From NCBI GenBank assembly GCA_017347485.1, contig AP021857.1:2895390-2959389 (forward strand): a stretch of 64,000 nt of DNA, in the 5' to 3' direction. The notes below the pieces were generated by a model. It had not been told where the DNA came from and did no database searches. It saw nothing but the letters and a program-made list of their open reading frames with translations. The DNA is from Candidatus Desulfobacillus denitrificans. Lineage in GTDB: Bacteria; Pseudomonadota; Gammaproteobacteria; Burkholderiales; Rhodocyclaceae. Positions 45,820-55,955 of the stretch are shown piece by piece; within the stretch, counting starts at the first letter, position 1, and every line of letters begins with the position of its first letter. A program made the translations under genes and the position numbers.

Positions 45820-47099
45820 GCAAGAACGAGGAACTCTTCATCCGCGCCCAGAAAGCCATTCCCGGCGGCGTCAATTCGCCGGTGCGCGCCTTCCGCTCGG
45901 TCGGCGGCACGCCGCGCTTCTTCACGCGCGGCGAAGGGCCCTGCGTGTGGGACGCCGACGGCCGGCGCTACATCGACTATGTCGGCTCCTGGGGGCCGCT
46001 GGTGCTCGGCCACGCCCATCCGGACGTGCTCGCGGCGGTGCACGACGCCGTGTCGCGGGGACTGACTTTCGGCGCGCCGACCGAGGCCGAGGTGGAGATG
46101 GCCGAACTGCTGACGGCGCTCCTGCCCGGCCTCGACATGGTGCGCCTGGTCTCCTCCGGCACCGAGGCGACGATGAGCGCCATCCGCCTCGCCCGCGGCT
46201 TCACCGGGCGCGACGCCATCCTCAAGTTCGAGGGCTGCTACCACGGCCATGCCGACAGCCTGCTGGTGAAGGCCGGCTCGGGCGCGCTGACCTTCGGCAA
46301 CCCCTCCTCCGGCGGCGTGCCGGCGGACTTCGCCAAACACACGCTGGTGCTCGACTACAACGACGCGCAGCAGCTCGAGGACACCTTCACCAAGATCGGC
46401 GACCGGATCGCCGCCGTCATCGTCGAGCCGGTGGTCGGCAACATGAACCTGATCGCGCCGAAGCCCGAGTTCCTCCAGGCCATGCGCCGGCTGTGCACGC
46501 AGCACGGCGCCGTGCTGATATTCGACGAGGTGATGACCGGCTTCCGCGTCGGCCTCGCCGGCGCTCAGGGCCATTACGGCATCCGGCCCGACCTCACCAC
46601 GCTCGGCAAGGTCATCGGCGGCGGCATGCCGGTGGGCGCCTTCGGCGGCCGCCGCGACATCATGGAGAAGATCGCCCCGCTCGGCCCGGTGTACCAGGCC
46701 GGCACGCTGTCCGGCAGCCCGGTGGCGGTGGCGGCGGGGCTGGCCACGCTGAAGCTGGTCTCGCAGCCCGGCTTCTACGATCAGCTGGCGGCGAAGACGC
46801 AGCGCCTGATGGACGGCCTGCAGGCGGAAGCGAAAACGCATGGCGTGACCTTCAGCGCCCAGGCGGTGGGCGGCATGTTCGGCCTGTATTTCCGCGCCAC
46901 GCCGCCGGCGACCTATGCCGAGGTGATGGAATGCGACAAGGAGGCCTTCAACCGCTTCTTCCACGCCATGCTGGAAAAGGGCGTGTATTTCGCCCCCTCG
47001 GCCTTCGAGGCCGGCTTCGTCTCGGCGGCCCACGCGGAGGCCGATCTGGTCGCCACCCGCGCCGCCGCCGGGGAGGTCTTCTCAAGTTTTAGGTTGTGA
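45816..47099 (+). CDS. hemL: glutamate-1-semialdehyde 2,1-aminomutase
   Basis: This 427-residue PLP enzyme makes 5-aminolevulinate for heme. [13 protein letters not shown] near residue 17, [18 protein letters not shown] near residue 111, [13 protein letters not shown] near residue 233 and the PLP lysine in [18 protein letters not shown] near residue 261 are intact. It overlaps thiE by four bases, a common betaproteobacterial arrangement. Copy 7 of the recurring word is in its coding strand. Confidence 0.96.
   Translation: MSKNEELFIRAQKAIPGGVNSPVRAFRSVGGTPRFFTRGEGPCVWDADGRRYIDYVGSWGPLVLGHAHPDVLAAVHDAVSRGLTFGAPTEAEVEMAELLTALLPGLDMVRLVSSGTEATMSAIRLARGFTGRDAILKFEGCYHGHADSLLVKAGSGALTFGNPSSGGVPADFAKHTLVLDYNDAQQLEDTFTKIGDRIAAVIVEPVVGNMNLIAPKPEFLQAMRRLCTQHGAVLIFDEVMTGFRVGLAGAQGHYGIRPDLTTLGKVIGGGMPVGAFGGRRDIMEKIAPLGPVYQAGTLSGSPVAVAAGLATLKLVSQPGFYDQLAAKTQRLMDGLQAEAKTHGVTFSAQAVGGMFGLYFRATPPATYAEVMECDKEAFNRFFHAMLEKGVYFAPSAFEAGFVSAAHAEADLVATRAAAGEVFSSFRL
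46047..46067 (+). repeat. recurring spaced word, copy 7
   Basis: GCCGT, eight bases, GACTGACT, then TTC, in the sense strand of hemL (AVSRGLTF). Confidence 0.75.
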
Positions 47100-47157
47100 T
47101 GCCGAGACCGGCGGGTATAGGCTTGATTCGCGCCAAGGTGCGCACCATATTGGAAAC

Positions 47158-47814
47158 ATGAGAATCCTTGCCATGAAGACCGTCCCCGTCCTGCAACTCT
47201 CCGAGGCCAACCGCGAGGCGCTGCGACGGCATTTTCTGGCGCTGGCGCCGGAAGACCTGCGGCTGCGCTTCGAGCATGTCATCAGCGAGCTCACGCTGAT
47301 GAAGTACGTCGACGCCATCGACTTCGACCGCGACGCGGTGTTCGGCGTCTTCGACGAGAATCTGGAACTGGCCGGGGTGGCGCACCTCGGCCTGCGCGGC
47401 GAGGTGGCCGAGTTCGGCGTCAGCGTCGCGCCCGGCCATCGCGGCGAAGGCGTCGGCACGGCGCTGTATCGGCGCGCCTACGAATATTGCCGCAACCACC
47501 GCATCCTGACCCTGTTCGTGCACTGCCTGCAGGAGAATGCGGCGATGATGCACATCGCCCGCAAGGCCGGCATGGAGATCGTGCTCGACTCGGCCGAGGT
47601 CGAGGCGCATCTGCGCGTGCCGCCCGGCGATCCGCTCAGCCTGACCGAGGAACTCATCGACGATCGCGTCGGCCTGTTCGACTTGGCGCTGAAATCGCAG
47701 TTTCTTGCCGCCCGCAGGTTCACCGAGGCGATGGCGAGCGCAGCCGAAACCCTGTCCCACCCGCTACAGCAGGAAGAGGGTGGCCAGTCCGAGGAAGATA
47801 AAGAAGCCGCCTGA
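47158..47814 (+). CDS. GNAT-family N-acetyltransferase
   Basis: This 218-residue protein has a GNAT fold with the acetyl-CoA loop VAPGHRGEGVGTALYRRA near residue 82 and HCLQENAAMMHIARKAGME near residue 121. The substrate is unknown; the LRFEH and LTLMKYVDA stretches match a proteobacterial GNAT group with no known role. ATG 47158 or 47173 could be the start. The last 17 codons overlap the 3' end of the convergent mgtE gene by 51 bases, and that acidic tail is probably not part of the fold. Confidence 0.82.
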   Translation: MRILAMKTVPVLQLSEANREALRRHFLALAPEDLRLRFEHVISELTLMKYVDAIDFDRDAVFGVFDENLELAGVAHLGLRGEVAEFGVSVAPGHRGEGVGTALYRRAYEYCRNHRILTLFVHCLQENAAMMHIARKAGMEIVLDSAEVEAHLRVPPGDPLSLTEELIDDRVGLFDLALKSQFLAARRFTEAMASAAETLSHPLQQEEGGQSEEDKEAA

Positions 47815-49206
47815 GTCCGTCACGGCGGTGATCATCACGCTGGAGCCGACCGCCGGGTCGTAGCCGAGGCGCTGGCGGATGAGCGGCACGGCGACGCCGA
47901 CCACCGCCGCTACCATCAGATTCAGCATCATCGCCGCCGTCATCACCAGGCCCAGCGGCACGCTGCGATAGAGCCACCAGGCGACGAAGCCGAGCAGGCT
48001 GCCCCAGATCAGGCCGTTCACCATCGCCACGCCGATCTCCTTGCGCAGGAGCACGCGGGCGCTCTCCTGCTGCACCTGGCCGAGCGCCATGGCACGCACG
48101 ATCATGGTGATGGTCTGGTTGCCGGAATTGCCGCCGATGCCGGCGACGATGGGCATCAGCGCCGCCAATGCCACCAGCTTCTCGATCGAGCCCTCGAAGG
48201 CGCCGATCACCCGCGAGGCGACGAAGGCGGTGACCAGGTTGATGGCCAGCCAGGCCCAGCGGTTCTTCACCGAGTCCCACACCGAGGCGAAGATGTCCTC
48301 GCCCTCGCGCAGGCCGGCGCGGGAGAGCTGCTCGGTCTCGGTCGATTCGCGGATGTAGTCCACCACCGCGTTCACCGTCACCCGGCCGACCAGCTTGCGC
48401 TCCTTGTCCGCCACCGGCGCCGAGACCAGATCGTAGCGCTCGAAGGCCTGCGCCGCCGTCTGCGCCTTCTCGTCCGGCTCCAGGGTGAGCGGCTCGGCCA
48501 CCATGATGTTCGACACCATCTCGTCGGGGTCGGTGACGAGCAGCAGGTTCAGGGGCAGCACGCCCTGCAGGCGCTCCTCCCGGTCGACGACGAACAGCTG
48601 GTCGGTGTGGTCGGGCAGCTCGTCGAAACGGCGCAGGTAGCGCAGCACCGCCTCCAGGCTGACGTCCTCGCGCACCGTCACCGCCTCGAAGTCCATCAGG
48701 GCGCCGACCGAGTCCTCGTCGTAGGACATCGCCGCGCGCAGCTGTTCGCGCTCCTCCACCGAGAGGGCGCGGAAGACGTCCTGCATGACCTCGCTGGGCA
48801 GGTCCGGCGCCAGGTCGGCGATCTCGTCGGTGTCGAGCTGCTCGGTGGCGGCGACCAGCTCGTGTGAGTCCATCGCCTCGATGAGGGTCTCGCGAACCGC
48901 ATCCGAGACCTCCAGCAGGATCTCGCCGTCGCGGTCGGCCTTGACCAGGTCCCAGACGAAGAGGCGCTCGTCGAGCGGCAGCGCCTCGAGGATGTAGGCG
49001 ATGTCGGCCGGGTGCAGCCGGTCGAGCTTGCGGCGCAGCTCGGCGATGTGCTGCTTGTGCACGATCTCCTCGACCTGTTCGTGACGCGGCATCTCCTGGC
49101 GATGCACCAGGCCCTCGACGACGCGATGGCGCGCCAGCAGCTCCTGCACTTCGCGCAGGTCCTGCTGGACGTCTTCGCTCTGGCGGAGATCCTCGATGTC
49201 GGACAT
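47764..49206 (-). CDS. mgtE: magnesium transporter MgtE
   Basis: This 480-residue protein has the cytosolic N domain (helical, residues about 30-160), paired CBS domains (MDFEAVTVREDVSLEAVL near residue 166 and IMVAEPLTLEPDEKAQ near residue 231) and five transmembrane helices from about residue 320 with the pore segment IGGNSGNQTITMIVRAMALG near residue 358 and VTDSGGFFIFLG at the end. The CBS/N domains normally sense Mg2+. It lies downstream of mtgA on the same strand and has 51 bases of convergent overlap with the GNAT gene. Confidence 0.94.
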   Translation of the reverse strand: MSDIEDLRQSEDVQQDLREVQELLARHRVVEGLVHRQEMPRHEQVEEIVHKQHIAELRRKLDRLHPADIAYILEALPLDERLFVWDLVKADRDGEILLEVSDAVRETLIEAMDSHELVAATEQLDTDEIADLAPDLPSEVMQDVFRALSVEEREQLRAAMSYDEDSVGALMDFEAVTVREDVSLEAVLRYLRRFDELPDHTDQLFVVDREERLQGVLPLNLLLVTDPDEMVSNIMVAEPLTLEPDEKAQTAAQAFERYDLVSAPVADKERKLVGRVTVNAVVDYIRESTETEQLSRAGLREGEDIFASVWDSVKNRWAWLAINLVTAFVASRVIGAFEGSIEKLVALAALMPIVAGIGGNSGNQTITMIVRAMALGQVQQESARVLLRKEIGVAMVNGLIWGSLLGFVAWWLYRSVPLGLVMTAAMMLNLMVAAVVGVAVPLIRQRLGYDPAVGSSVMITAVTDSGGFFIFLGLATLFLL

Positions 49207-49270
49207 GGCACCACGGTTGAAAAGGGCGCCGCCGGCCGTGAGGGCGCGGCGGATGGCGGATTGTAAGGAA

Positions 49271-49293
49271 TTTGATCGCGCGACGCGATCAAA
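49271..49293. repeat. hairpin after mtgA
   Basis: A perfect 10-bp stem TTTGATCGCG/CGCGATCAAA with a 3-base loop begins three bases after the mtgA stop and precedes mgtE by about 65 bases. In the minus direction the T-run is on the 5' side, so it is a poor intrinsic terminator; attenuation or mRNA protection is possible. Confidence 0.6.
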
Positions 49294-49295
49294 AA

Positions 49296-50000
49296 TTACG
49301 GGATATCCGCCGCGTTCATGCGCCCGAGGATGACCTGGCTGCGAGCGGCCAGGTAGGGCGAGTTGGGCAGGCGGCCGAACTTGCGCGGATTCGGCAGCAG
49401 TACCGCCAGGCGGGCCGCCTGCTCGGCGGTGAGCTGGGCGGCGGACACGCCGTAGTAGTGGCGGGCGGCGGCCTCGGCGCCGAAGACGCCGTTGCCCCAT
49501 TCGACCGCGTTGAGGTAGATCTCGAGGATGCGCCGCTTGTCCAGCACCGCCTCCAGCATGAGGGTGATGACCGCCTCCTGCGCCTTGCGCCAGGGCGTCT
49601 TCGAGGCGGAGAGGAACAGGTTCTTCGCCAGCTGCTGGGAGATGGTCGAGCCGCCGGCGACGATTTTTCCCTTCTTCTGGTTCTTTTCCAGCGCCTTCTG
49701 GATGCCCTCCCAGTCGAAGCCTTCGTGCTCGGAGAACTTGGCGTCCTCGGCGGCGATCACCGCGCGCTTGAGGTGATTCGAGATGCGCGCGTAGGGCACC
49801 CATTCCTTCTTCAGTTCGGCGCGCGCATCCTTCTCGCGCAGTTCGTCGAGGCGCAGCGACATGAAGCTGGTGGTCGACGGATTGGCGAACTTCCACCACA
49901 CCACCCAGCCGAGATACCAGCCCTGCCAGGCCAGCAGCAGGAGGACGAGGACGGCCAGTCCGCGCCGGCTCCAGCGCCAGAACGACTTCAGCGATTTCAT
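49296..50000 (-). CDS. mtgA: monofunctional peptidoglycan glycosyltransferase
   Basis: This 234-residue enzyme polymerises lipid II into glycan strands. One N-terminal transmembrane helix (residues about 14-37) anchors a periplasmic GT51 domain with the catalytic motif [16 protein letters not shown] near residue 82, [16 protein letters not shown] near residue 116 and [20 protein letters not shown] near residue 159. It overlaps aroE by four bases. The transpeptidase domain of class A PBPs is absent, as expected for MtgA. Confidence 0.94.
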   Translation of the reverse strand: MKSLKSFWRWSRRGLAVLVLLLLAWQGWYLGWVVWWKFANPSTTSFMSLRLDELREKDARAELKKEWVPYARISNHLKRAVIAAEDAKFSEHEGFDWEGIQKALEKNQKKGKIVAGGSTISQQLAKNLFLSASKTPWRKAQEAVITLMLEAVLDKRRILEIYLNAVEWGNGVFGAEAAARHYYGVSAAQLTAEQAARLAVLLPNPRKFGRLPNSPYLAARSQVILGRMNAADIP

Positions 50001-50818
50001 GCGCTACGCAGCTGGGCCAGCACCGGCGCGGTCGGCGGACGCACGCCGCGCCAGAGGAAGAAGGATTCCGCCGCCTGCTCGACCAGCATGCCGAGACCAT
50101 CGGCCAGCCGCGCCGCGCCCTGCGCCCGCGCCGCCGCCAGAAAAGGCGTCTCGCGGCCATACAGCATGTCGTAGGCGAGGCTGCCCGGCGCATACAGCCC
50201 CTCCGGCAGCGGCGGCGCCTCGCCGGCCAGGCTGGCGGCGGTGGCGTTGACGACGAGATCGAACTGCCGGCCGGCCAGCGCCGCGAAGCCGCCCGACTCG
50301 AGCCGGCAGGCGCCGGCCCGCGCGGCGAAGGCCGCACGCAGCTCATGCGCCTTGCCGGGGGTGCGGTTGGCGAGGTACAGCGCCGCCGGCTGCTGCTCCA
50401 GCAGTGGCAGCAGCACGCCGCGCGCCGCGCCGCCGGCGCCGAGCAGGAGGAGGCGCTTGCCGGCAATTTCAAAGCCGAGGTTGCGCGTCAGGTCGGCGAC
50501 GAGGCCGGCGCCGTCGGTGTTGTCGCCGTGGATGCCGTCGGGCGAAAAGACCAGGGTATTCACCGCCTTCGCCGCCTCGGCCCGCGGCGAGCGCGCATCG
50601 GCCAGGGCATACGCCTCCAGCTTGAAGGGCACGGTGACGTTCATGCCGCGGCCCCCCGCCGCGATGAAGGCGCGCACGGCGTCCGCGAAACCGTCGAGCG
50701 GCGCCAGGATCGCCTCGTAGCTCAGATCCTGCAAAGTCAGTCTGGCGAAGACGGCGTGGATCTGCGGCGACTTCGAGTGCGCGACGGGATGGCCGACGAC
50801 GGCGTACTTGTCGGTCAT
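49997..50818 (-). CDS. aroE: shikimate 5-dehydrogenase
   Basis: This 273-residue NADP enzyme reduces 3-dehydroshikimate in aromatic amino-acid synthesis. The substrate motif [15 protein letters not shown] is near residue 7, the catalytic lysine in [10 protein letters not shown] near residue 66, and the NADP loop [18 protein letters not shown] near residue 124; GDNTDGAGL is near residue 98. It overlaps both neighbours (tonB-like and mtgA) by four bases, an order conserved in betaproteobacteria. Copy 10 of the recurring word lies in its coding strand. Confidence 0.95.
   Translation of the reverse strand: MTDKYAVVGHPVAHSKSPQIHAVFARLTLQDLSYEAILAPLDGFADAVRAFIAAGGRGMNVTVPFKLEAYALADARSPRAEAAKAVNTLVFSPDGIHGDNTDGAGLVADLTRNLGFEIAGKRLLLLGAGGAARGVLLPLLEQQPAALYLANRTPGKAHELRAAFAARAGACRLESGGFAALAGRQFDLVVNATAASLAGEAPPLPEGLYAPGSLAYDMLYGRETPFLAAARAQGAARLADGLGMLVEQAAESFFLWRGVRPPTAPVLAQLRSA
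50735..50755 (-). repeat. recurring spaced word, copy 10
   Basis: On the minus strand: GCCGT, eight bases, GACTGACT, then TTG, in the sense strand of aroE (VFARLTL). Confidence 0.75.
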
Positions 50819-51738
50819 TCCGAGCGCAGCAGGTCGGCCCGCGTGAACACCCAGGTGCGGGCGAAGGCGACGATGTCGGTCTGGCGCTTCAGCTCGGCGG
50901 AGAAGTTGCCGAAGGGCGCGGCCATGCGCACGATGCGCAGCGCCGCCTCGTCGAGGACCTTGTGCCCCGAGGAGCGCTGCACCTCGACGCGCTCGAGGCT
51001 GCCGTCGGCCTTGATCTCGACATACAGCAGCAGGTTGCCGTAGAGCCGGCCCTTGGCCGCCTCGGGATAGTTGAGGTTGCCGATGCGCTCGACCTTCTGG
51101 CGCCAGTCCTCCAGGTATTGGGCGGCGGCATACTCCTCGGTGCGGGTGCCGATGAACTTCTTGCGCGGGCGCTTGTTGTATTCCTCGATCTGGCGTTCGA
51201 TCTGCGCCTCCATGCGGGCGATGGCCAGCGCGCTCTGCGCCAGATCGGCGCCGCGCACGCTGGCCTGCTCGGGCTGGTTCTCGCTCGACTTCGTCTCGGC
51301 CTGGATGGCTTTGCGGCCCTTCGCCTGGGTCAGCAGCTTCTGCTGCTGGGTTTCGAGTTCCTGCACGCGGCGCTGCGCCTCCAGCAGGCTGTCGCCGGGC
51401 TGCACCTGCGCCGATGCCGGCAAGGGCGTCTTGGCACGGCGGTTCTCGTCGGTATTGCCGCCGCCGTCGAGATTGGCCTGGGCGCGCGCCTGGGCATTCA
51501 CCGGCTTGCGCGCGCTCTTGGCGTTGACCAGCACGACCTCGAGCGTCTCCTTCGCCACGCGCTCGAGCCTGTCCGGCAGCTTGAAATGAATGGAGAGGAG
51601 AACGGCGTGGAAGGCCAGCGAGACAATCAGTGCCAGGGTGAAGCCGCGGCGGGAAGGCTCCATGCGGGAAAGCCAGCCCGGCCAGGCCAGTCTCATGGCC
51701 GGAGTTCGAGAAAGCGAAACAACACCGTGCTCGGGCAT
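50815..51738 (-). CDS. TonB-family energy-transducer-like protein
   Basis: This 307-residue protein has one N-terminal transmembrane helix ([19 protein letters not shown] near residue 33), a long Gln/Ala/Glu-rich periplasmic linker, and a C-terminal TonB-like domain with [19 protein letters not shown] near residue 230 and [21 protein letters not shown] near residue 257. No exbB or exbD gene is nearby, so it may be a solitary TonB variant with an envelope role. ATG 51738 has a GAGG site; ATG 51696 and 51663 are alternatives. The gene sits between the RNB ribonuclease and aroE, a conserved location. Confidence 0.82.
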   Translation of the reverse strand: MPEHGVVSLSRTPAMRLAWPGWLSRMEPSRRGFTLALIVSLAFHAVLLSIHFKLPDRLERVAKETLEVVLVNAKSARKPVNAQARAQANLDGGGNTDENRRAKTPLPASAQVQPGDSLLEAQRRVQELETQQQKLLTQAKGRKAIQAETKSSENQPEQASVRGADLAQSALAIARMEAQIERQIEEYNKRPRKKFIGTRTEEYAAAQYLEDWRQKVERIGNLNYPEAAKGRLYGNLLLYVEIKADGSLERVEVQRSSGHKVLDEAALRIVRMAAPFGNFSAELKRQTDIVAFARTWVFTRADLLRSE

Positions 51739-51749
51739 GGCCTCGGATT

Positions 51750-53645
51750 CTACTCCGGAATCGCCGCGTCTTCGACGCTTTCGCCGCTGTCGGGTTCGCC
51801 CAGTGTCGTCACGTAGCGACAATGCGCATCCGCCGACAGCAGGTCGATGCCGGAGATCGCCACACGGACCCGCGTGCGCGGATCGCAATCCGGCAGCGAG
51901 GGGCAGCGCAGGGTGAGCGGCAGGCGCTCCAGGCGCACCAGGCTCTCGCGTACGACGCGCGCCTCGGTTTCCGCGACACCCTCCTGCAGCAGCCAGCGCA
52001 GGCACCAGTAGCGTTCCATGCCGCGCTGGAACTCGGCATAGGCGGCGTAGGTGAGCTCGAAGTCGCGCATGGCCGAAAGCAACGCCTCGGCGCGGACGGA
52101 GAACGGCGGCGCCTCGCCGGACAGGTGCGCCAGCAGCTGCCACTGGTTGATGAGGTCCACGTAGCGCCGCAGGGGCGAACTGGACCACATGTAGCAATCC
52201 ACGCCGAGGCCCTCGTGCGACAGCGCGGCGGTGGTCATGCGCACCTTGCCGCCATTCTGCACCCGGTAGATGGCCGCCACCTGCGCCTCGGCCAGCAGCT
52301 TGCCCCAGCTGGCGTTGGCGACGATCATCAGTTCGCTCACCAGCTTGTCGAGCGGCGAGCCGCGGCGACGCGCGACGATGTCGATGCGCCCCTCCGGCTC
52401 GGCCCAGTCGACGTGGAAGCCGTACTCGGTGTTGATCTGGTTGGTGGCGGGCTTGCCGCGGCCCGCCTCCATCACGCTGGCGAATTCCCAGAGCAGGATC
52501 AACTCGCGCCGGTAATCGAAATCCGCCCCGCCTTCGGCCAGCGTCCGTTCGTTGAAGAGCGGCTCGATGTCGTGGTGGCGCAGGTTGGCCGCCACCGGCA
52601 CGCGCTCGGCCCGCGAACTCGCACCGCGAATGGCGTAGTCCGACCCCACCTCGAGATAGAGCGACAGCGCCGGGCAGTCGCGGCCGGCCGACAGCGTGAA
52701 GCGCTCGACCACCGCCTCCGGCAGCATGGTGATCTTGCGCCCGGGCATGTACACCGTGGACAGGCGGCCGCGGGCGATCCCGTCCAGCACCGATTCCGGC
52801 CGGATGCCCAGCCCGGGCGCGGCGATGTGGATGCCGATGCGCCAGCCGCCGCCCTCGAGCGGCATCACCGAGAAGGCGTCGTCGATCTCCGTCGTTGCCG
52901 CGTCGTCGATGGAAAACGCCTGCACTTCCGCCCGCGGCAGGTCCTCCGGCGCCAGAGGCATCTCGAACGCGCCGAAGCCGGTGCCCTGCGGGAAGAATTC
53001 GTAGAGGAAGCGGTCGAGGTGGTAGTCGTGGCTGGAAGGCAGCGCCCCGCAGCGCGCCAGCAAATGGGCGGCGGGAAGGCCGGTCTCCTCGCAGGCCAGC
53101 TCCAGCGCCTTGGTCTCGAGACGGTTGCGGTCGGGCTTGTAGAGCAGCGGCTTGAGGATCGGCGCGAACTCGGCCGGCAGCGTGCCCGACCGGAGCTCGC
53201 CGGCCATGCGCTCGATGGCCAGCGCCTGCTGGCGCTTCTTTTCCAGGCCGGCCAGCGCCGCCTTGAGGATGTCCGGCGGCGCCTTGCGGAAGCGGCCCTT
53301 GCCCTTGCGGTGAAAATAAATCGGCGCCGCATGCAGCCGCAGCAGGATGGCCGCCGCCTCGACCGGCTGCGCGTCGCGGCCGAAATACTCGCGGGCCAGT
53401 TCCTCGAAGCCGAACTCGGCCTCGCCGCACGCTTCCCAGAGGAATTCCGCCTCGATGCCTTCCGATTCGCCTTCCGCGCGCTCGAGCAGCTCGGCCGGCG
53501 CCGGAGCGGCGAAGCGCAGCAGCACGTTGGCGGCCTTCACCTTGACGCGCTTGCCGCTGCCGGTCTCGACCTGCAGCGAGGTCGCGTTGTCGGCGAGCAC
53601 GGTGCCGGCCTTGAAGGCGCCGTCCTCTTCAAACAGGACATTCAT
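51750..53645 (-). CDS. RNB-domain ribonuclease (RNase II-like)
   Basis: This 631-residue exoribonuclease has a variable N-terminal region, an RNB catalytic domain whose acidic metal site is in [14 protein letters not shown] near residue 243, [11 protein letters not shown] near residue 274, and the conserved C-terminal segment [17 protein letters not shown] near residue 488. It degrades RNA 3' to 5'. The S1 RNA-binding domain of typical RNase II/R is not obvious. ATG 53645 starts the protein; it precedes the TonB-like gene by 11 bases. Confidence 0.87.
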   Translation of the reverse strand: MNVLFEEDGAFKAGTVLADNATSLQVETGSGKRVKVKAANVLLRFAAPAPAELLERAEGESEGIEAEFLWEACGEAEFGFEELAREYFGRDAQPVEAAAILLRLHAAPIYFHRKGKGRFRKAPPDILKAALAGLEKKRQQALAIERMAGELRSGTLPAEFAPILKPLLYKPDRNRLETKALELACEETGLPAAHLLARCGALPSSHDYHLDRFLYEFFPQGTGFGAFEMPLAPEDLPRAEVQAFSIDDAATTEIDDAFSVMPLEGGGWRIGIHIAAPGLGIRPESVLDGIARGRLSTVYMPGRKITMLPEAVVERFTLSAGRDCPALSLYLEVGSDYAIRGASSRAERVPVAANLRHHDIEPLFNERTLAEGGADFDYRRELILLWEFASVMEAGRGKPATNQINTEYGFHVDWAEPEGRIDIVARRRGSPLDKLVSELMIVANASWGKLLAEAQVAAIYRVQNGGKVRMTTAALSHEGLGVDCYMWSSSPLRRYVDLINQWQLLAHLSGEAPPFSVRAEALLSAMRDFELTYAAYAEFQRGMERYWCLRWLLQEGVAETEARVVRESLVRLERLPLTLRCPSLPDCDPRTRVRVAISGIDLLSADAHCRYVTTLGEPDSGESVEDAAIPE

Positions 53646-53676
53646 CGGGAAGGAATACGGGTGGGATGGCGCGGAA

Positions 53677-54495
53677 TTATACCCGTGCGGAGGCAATCAG
53701 CACTTCGCTCTGCGCCACGTAGCCCGCGCCCTGCCGGCAGGGCGCCAGCTCCTGCGCCACCTCCTCGCCCAGCCGCGCCAGCGTCGCCTCGGGCAGGCGC
53801 GACAGGCCGGCCGCTGCGCCGCCGGCCAGGTCGCGGAAGGCCTGCCAGTAGGCCTGGGAAGAATCGAAGGCGCAACTGAGGACATGGACGTGCACGTCGA
53901 CATCGGCGAAGCCCGCCGCTTCCAGCGTCCGCCGCAGCAGGGCCGGCTCGCCGAAACGGAAGGGCGACAGGCGCTCAACCTTGGGCGGCGGCAGGATGCG
54001 GCGGATGCATTGCAGGGCGCAGGACACCAGCGGCGCGCGCGCCTCCTCGCCCCACACCGAGAACACGGCGCGGCCGCCGGGCTTCAGCACGCGGCGCATT
54101 TCCGCCAGCGCCCGCGGCACGTCGGGGAAGAACATCAGGCCAAGGCCGCACAGCACGCGATCGAAGGCGCCGTCGGCAAAAGTCAGTCGCTCCGCATCGG
54201 CGGCGGCGAACTGCAGATTCGTTTCCGGCGCGCGCCGGCGCCCCACGGCCAGCGCCTGCTCGGCGATGTCGCTCGCCACCACCAGGCCGCCCGGCACCTG
54301 CCGCGCCGCCTCGCACGCCAGCACGCCCGGCCCGCTCGCCAGGTCGAGCACGGCCTGGCCCGGCTGCAGGTCGGCCGCGCCGATCAGGGCGGCATTCAGG
54401 CCGGTGCGCAGGGCGGCGCTCTCGGCGTAGCGCGCGGCGATCAGGTTGTAACCGGCGCGCTCCTCGCGCTTGAAGCGGGCGGGATCGAAGCTCAT
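53677..54495 (-). CDS. class I SAM-dependent methyltransferase
   Basis: This 272-residue protein has the SAM loop VLDLASGPGVLACEAAR near residue 49, acidic residue in VVASDIAEQAL near residue 73, and motifs RVLCGLGLMFFPDVPRAL near residue 113 and VLKPGGRAVFSVWGEE near residue 139. It resembles UbiE/menaquinone-type methyltransferases, but the substrate is not recognisable. It overlaps yqiA by four bases. Copy 11 of the recurring word is in its coding strand. Confidence 0.82.
   Translation of the reverse strand: MSFDPARFKREERAGYNLIAARYAESAALRTGLNAALIGAADLQPGQAVLDLASGPGVLACEAARQVPGGLVVASDIAEQALAVGRRRAPETNLQFAAADAERLTFADGAFDRVLCGLGLMFFPDVPRALAEMRRVLKPGGRAVFSVWGEEARAPLVSCALQCIRRILPPPKVERLSPFRFGEPALLRRTLEAAGFADVDVHVHVLSCAFDSSQAYWQAFRDLAGGAAAGLSRLPEATLARLGEEVAQELAPCRQGAGYVAQSEVLIASARV
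54181..54201 (-). repeat. recurring spaced word, copy 11
   Basis: On the minus strand: GCCGA (one base off), eight bases, GACTGACT, then TTTT, in the sense strand of the methyltransferase gene (AERLTF). Confidence 0.7.
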
Positions 54496-55061
54496 GGAAT
54501 CAGTCCGGCAAATTCGAGAAGGGTGTCGAGATACGCATCCCAACGCGTGAAACTGTGGTCGCCGCCTTCCAGCACCACCTGCCGGGCGCCGGCGTACTTC
54601 GCCACCGCCTGGCGGTAGTCGAGCACCTCGTCGCCGGTCTCGACGAGCAGCAGGAAATCCTGCGGGCGGGAAATGCGCGGCACCTCGATCGAACGCAGTT
54701 CCTCGATGCATTCCGGCCGGAACTCGAAGGTCTCGCCGGTGTACAGGTTGGTCTGCGGCCCGACGAATTCGGCGAGCGACAGATGCGCCACCACCGCCGG
54801 GTTGACCAGCACCGCGCGCAGGCGATGCTTCTCGGCGAGATGCGTCGCGTAATAGCCGCCGAGCGAACTGCCGACGACGGTGACCGGCGTGGCCGCCGCC
54901 GCGATCTGCCGCTCGGCGAGGGCGATGGCTTCGCTCGGCGAGGGCGGCAACTGCCCGCACCAGAACCGGTGGCCGAGGCCAAGCGCTTCCATGCGCGCCT
55001 TCAACCGCTGCGCCTTGTTCGATTGCGGCGAGGAGCAAAAGCCGTGGAGGTAAACGATCAC
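54492..55061 (-). CDS. yqiA: YqiA-family alpha/beta-hydrolase (esterase)
   Basis: This 189-residue hydrolase starts IVYLHGFCSSPQSNKAQ and has the nucleophile elbow VGSSLGGYYATHLA near residue 63, an Asp in VETGDEVLDY near residue 141 and the catalytic His in EGGDHSF near residue 165. Relatives cleave short acyl or palmitoyl-CoA-type esters; the true substrate is unknown. The start is GTG 55061. It lies 16 bases after uppP and overlaps the methyltransferase gene. Confidence 0.87.
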   Translation of the reverse strand: MIVYLHGFCSSPQSNKAQRLKARMEALGLGHRFWCGQLPPSPSEAIALAERQIAAAATPVTVVGSSLGGYYATHLAEKHRLRAVLVNPAVVAHLSLAEFVGPQTNLYTGETFEFRPECIEELRSIEVPRISRPQDFLLLVETGDEVLDYRQAVAKYAGARQVVLEGGDHSFTRWDAYLDTLLEFAGLIP

Positions 55062-55077
55062 GCCAGCCGCCCGGAAT

Positions 55078-55902
55078 TCAAGGGTTGGTCCAGTTCACTG
55101 CGCCTGTATACGCCGTGCCGAGCACGACGAGGCCGAAGGCGATGCGGTACCAGGCAAAGAAGGTGAAATCGTGCGTGCTGATGTAGCGCAGCAGCCAGCG
55201 CACGCAGAGGAAGGCCGAAACGAAGGCGGAAACGAAGCCGACCGCCCACATGCCGAGGTCGTCGCCGTCGAGCAGGTGCCGCTCCTTCCAGAGCTGGTAG
55301 GCGCTGGCGGCGAACAGCGTGGGGATGGCGAGGAAGAAGGAGAACTCGGTGGCCGCCTTGCGCGACAGGCCGAAGAGCAGCCCGCCGATGATGGTGGCGC
55401 CGGAGCGCGAGGTGCCCGGAATCAGGGCGAAGGCCTGGGCGAAGCCGAGCTTGAGGGCGTCCTGCCAGGTCAGCTCGTCCACCGAATGGATGCGCACCAC
55501 ATGCTCGCGCCGCTCGGCCCACAGGATGATGAAGGCGCCGGCGATGAAGGCCAGCGCCACCGGCACGGGCTGGAAAAGGTGCGCCTTGATCGCCTTGCCG
55601 AACAGCAGGCCGAGCACGGCCAGCGGCAGGAAGGCGATGGCGAGGTTGGCGACGAAGCGGCGCGCCGCCGCATCGCGGCCGAGGCCGGCGGCCACGGCGC
55701 CGAGCCTGGCCCGGTACTCCCAGCAGACGGCGAGGATGGCGCCGGTCTGGATGACGATCTCGAAGAGCTTGCCGCGCTCGTCGTTGAAGCCGAGCAGGTC
55801 GCCGGCGAGGATCAGGTGGCCGGTCGAGGAGACCGGCAGGAATTCGGTCAGGCCCTCGACGATGCCGAGGATGAGGGCGTGCAGCAGCAGGGTGAAATCC
55901 AT
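55078..55902 (-). CDS. uppP: undecaprenyl-diphosphate phosphatase
   Basis: This 274-residue inner-membrane enzyme recycles undecaprenyl diphosphate for peptidoglycan and confers bacitracin tolerance. The conserved [17 protein letters not shown] near residue 17 and the second active-site stretch [19 protein letters not shown] near residue 160 are intact, with about eight transmembrane helices. It heads the minus-strand series ending in mtgA, which also serves peptidoglycan synthesis. Confidence 0.95.
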   Translation of the reverse strand: MDFTLLLHALILGIVEGLTEFLPVSSTGHLILAGDLLGFNDERGKLFEIVIQTGAILAVCWEYRARLGAVAAGLGRDAAARRFVANLAIAFLPLAVLGLLFGKAIKAHLFQPVPVALAFIAGAFIILWAERREHVVRIHSVDELTWQDALKLGFAQAFALIPGTSRSGATIIGGLLFGLSRKAATEFSFFLAIPTLFAASAYQLWKERHLLDGDDLGMWAVGFVSAFVSAFLCVRWLLRYISTHDFTFFAWYRIAFGLVVLGTAYTGAVNWTNP

Positions 55903-55955
55903 AGCGCCCGGATGTTAGCATGAGCCTTGTCACACCCCGTCGCCGCAGGTGAAAC

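Noticed and set aside
47764..50472. 902-codon minus-strand frame spanning mgtE, mtgA and aroE
   Set aside because: Only the last 480 codons are MgtE; the upstream part is out-of-frame shadow of mtgA and aroE.
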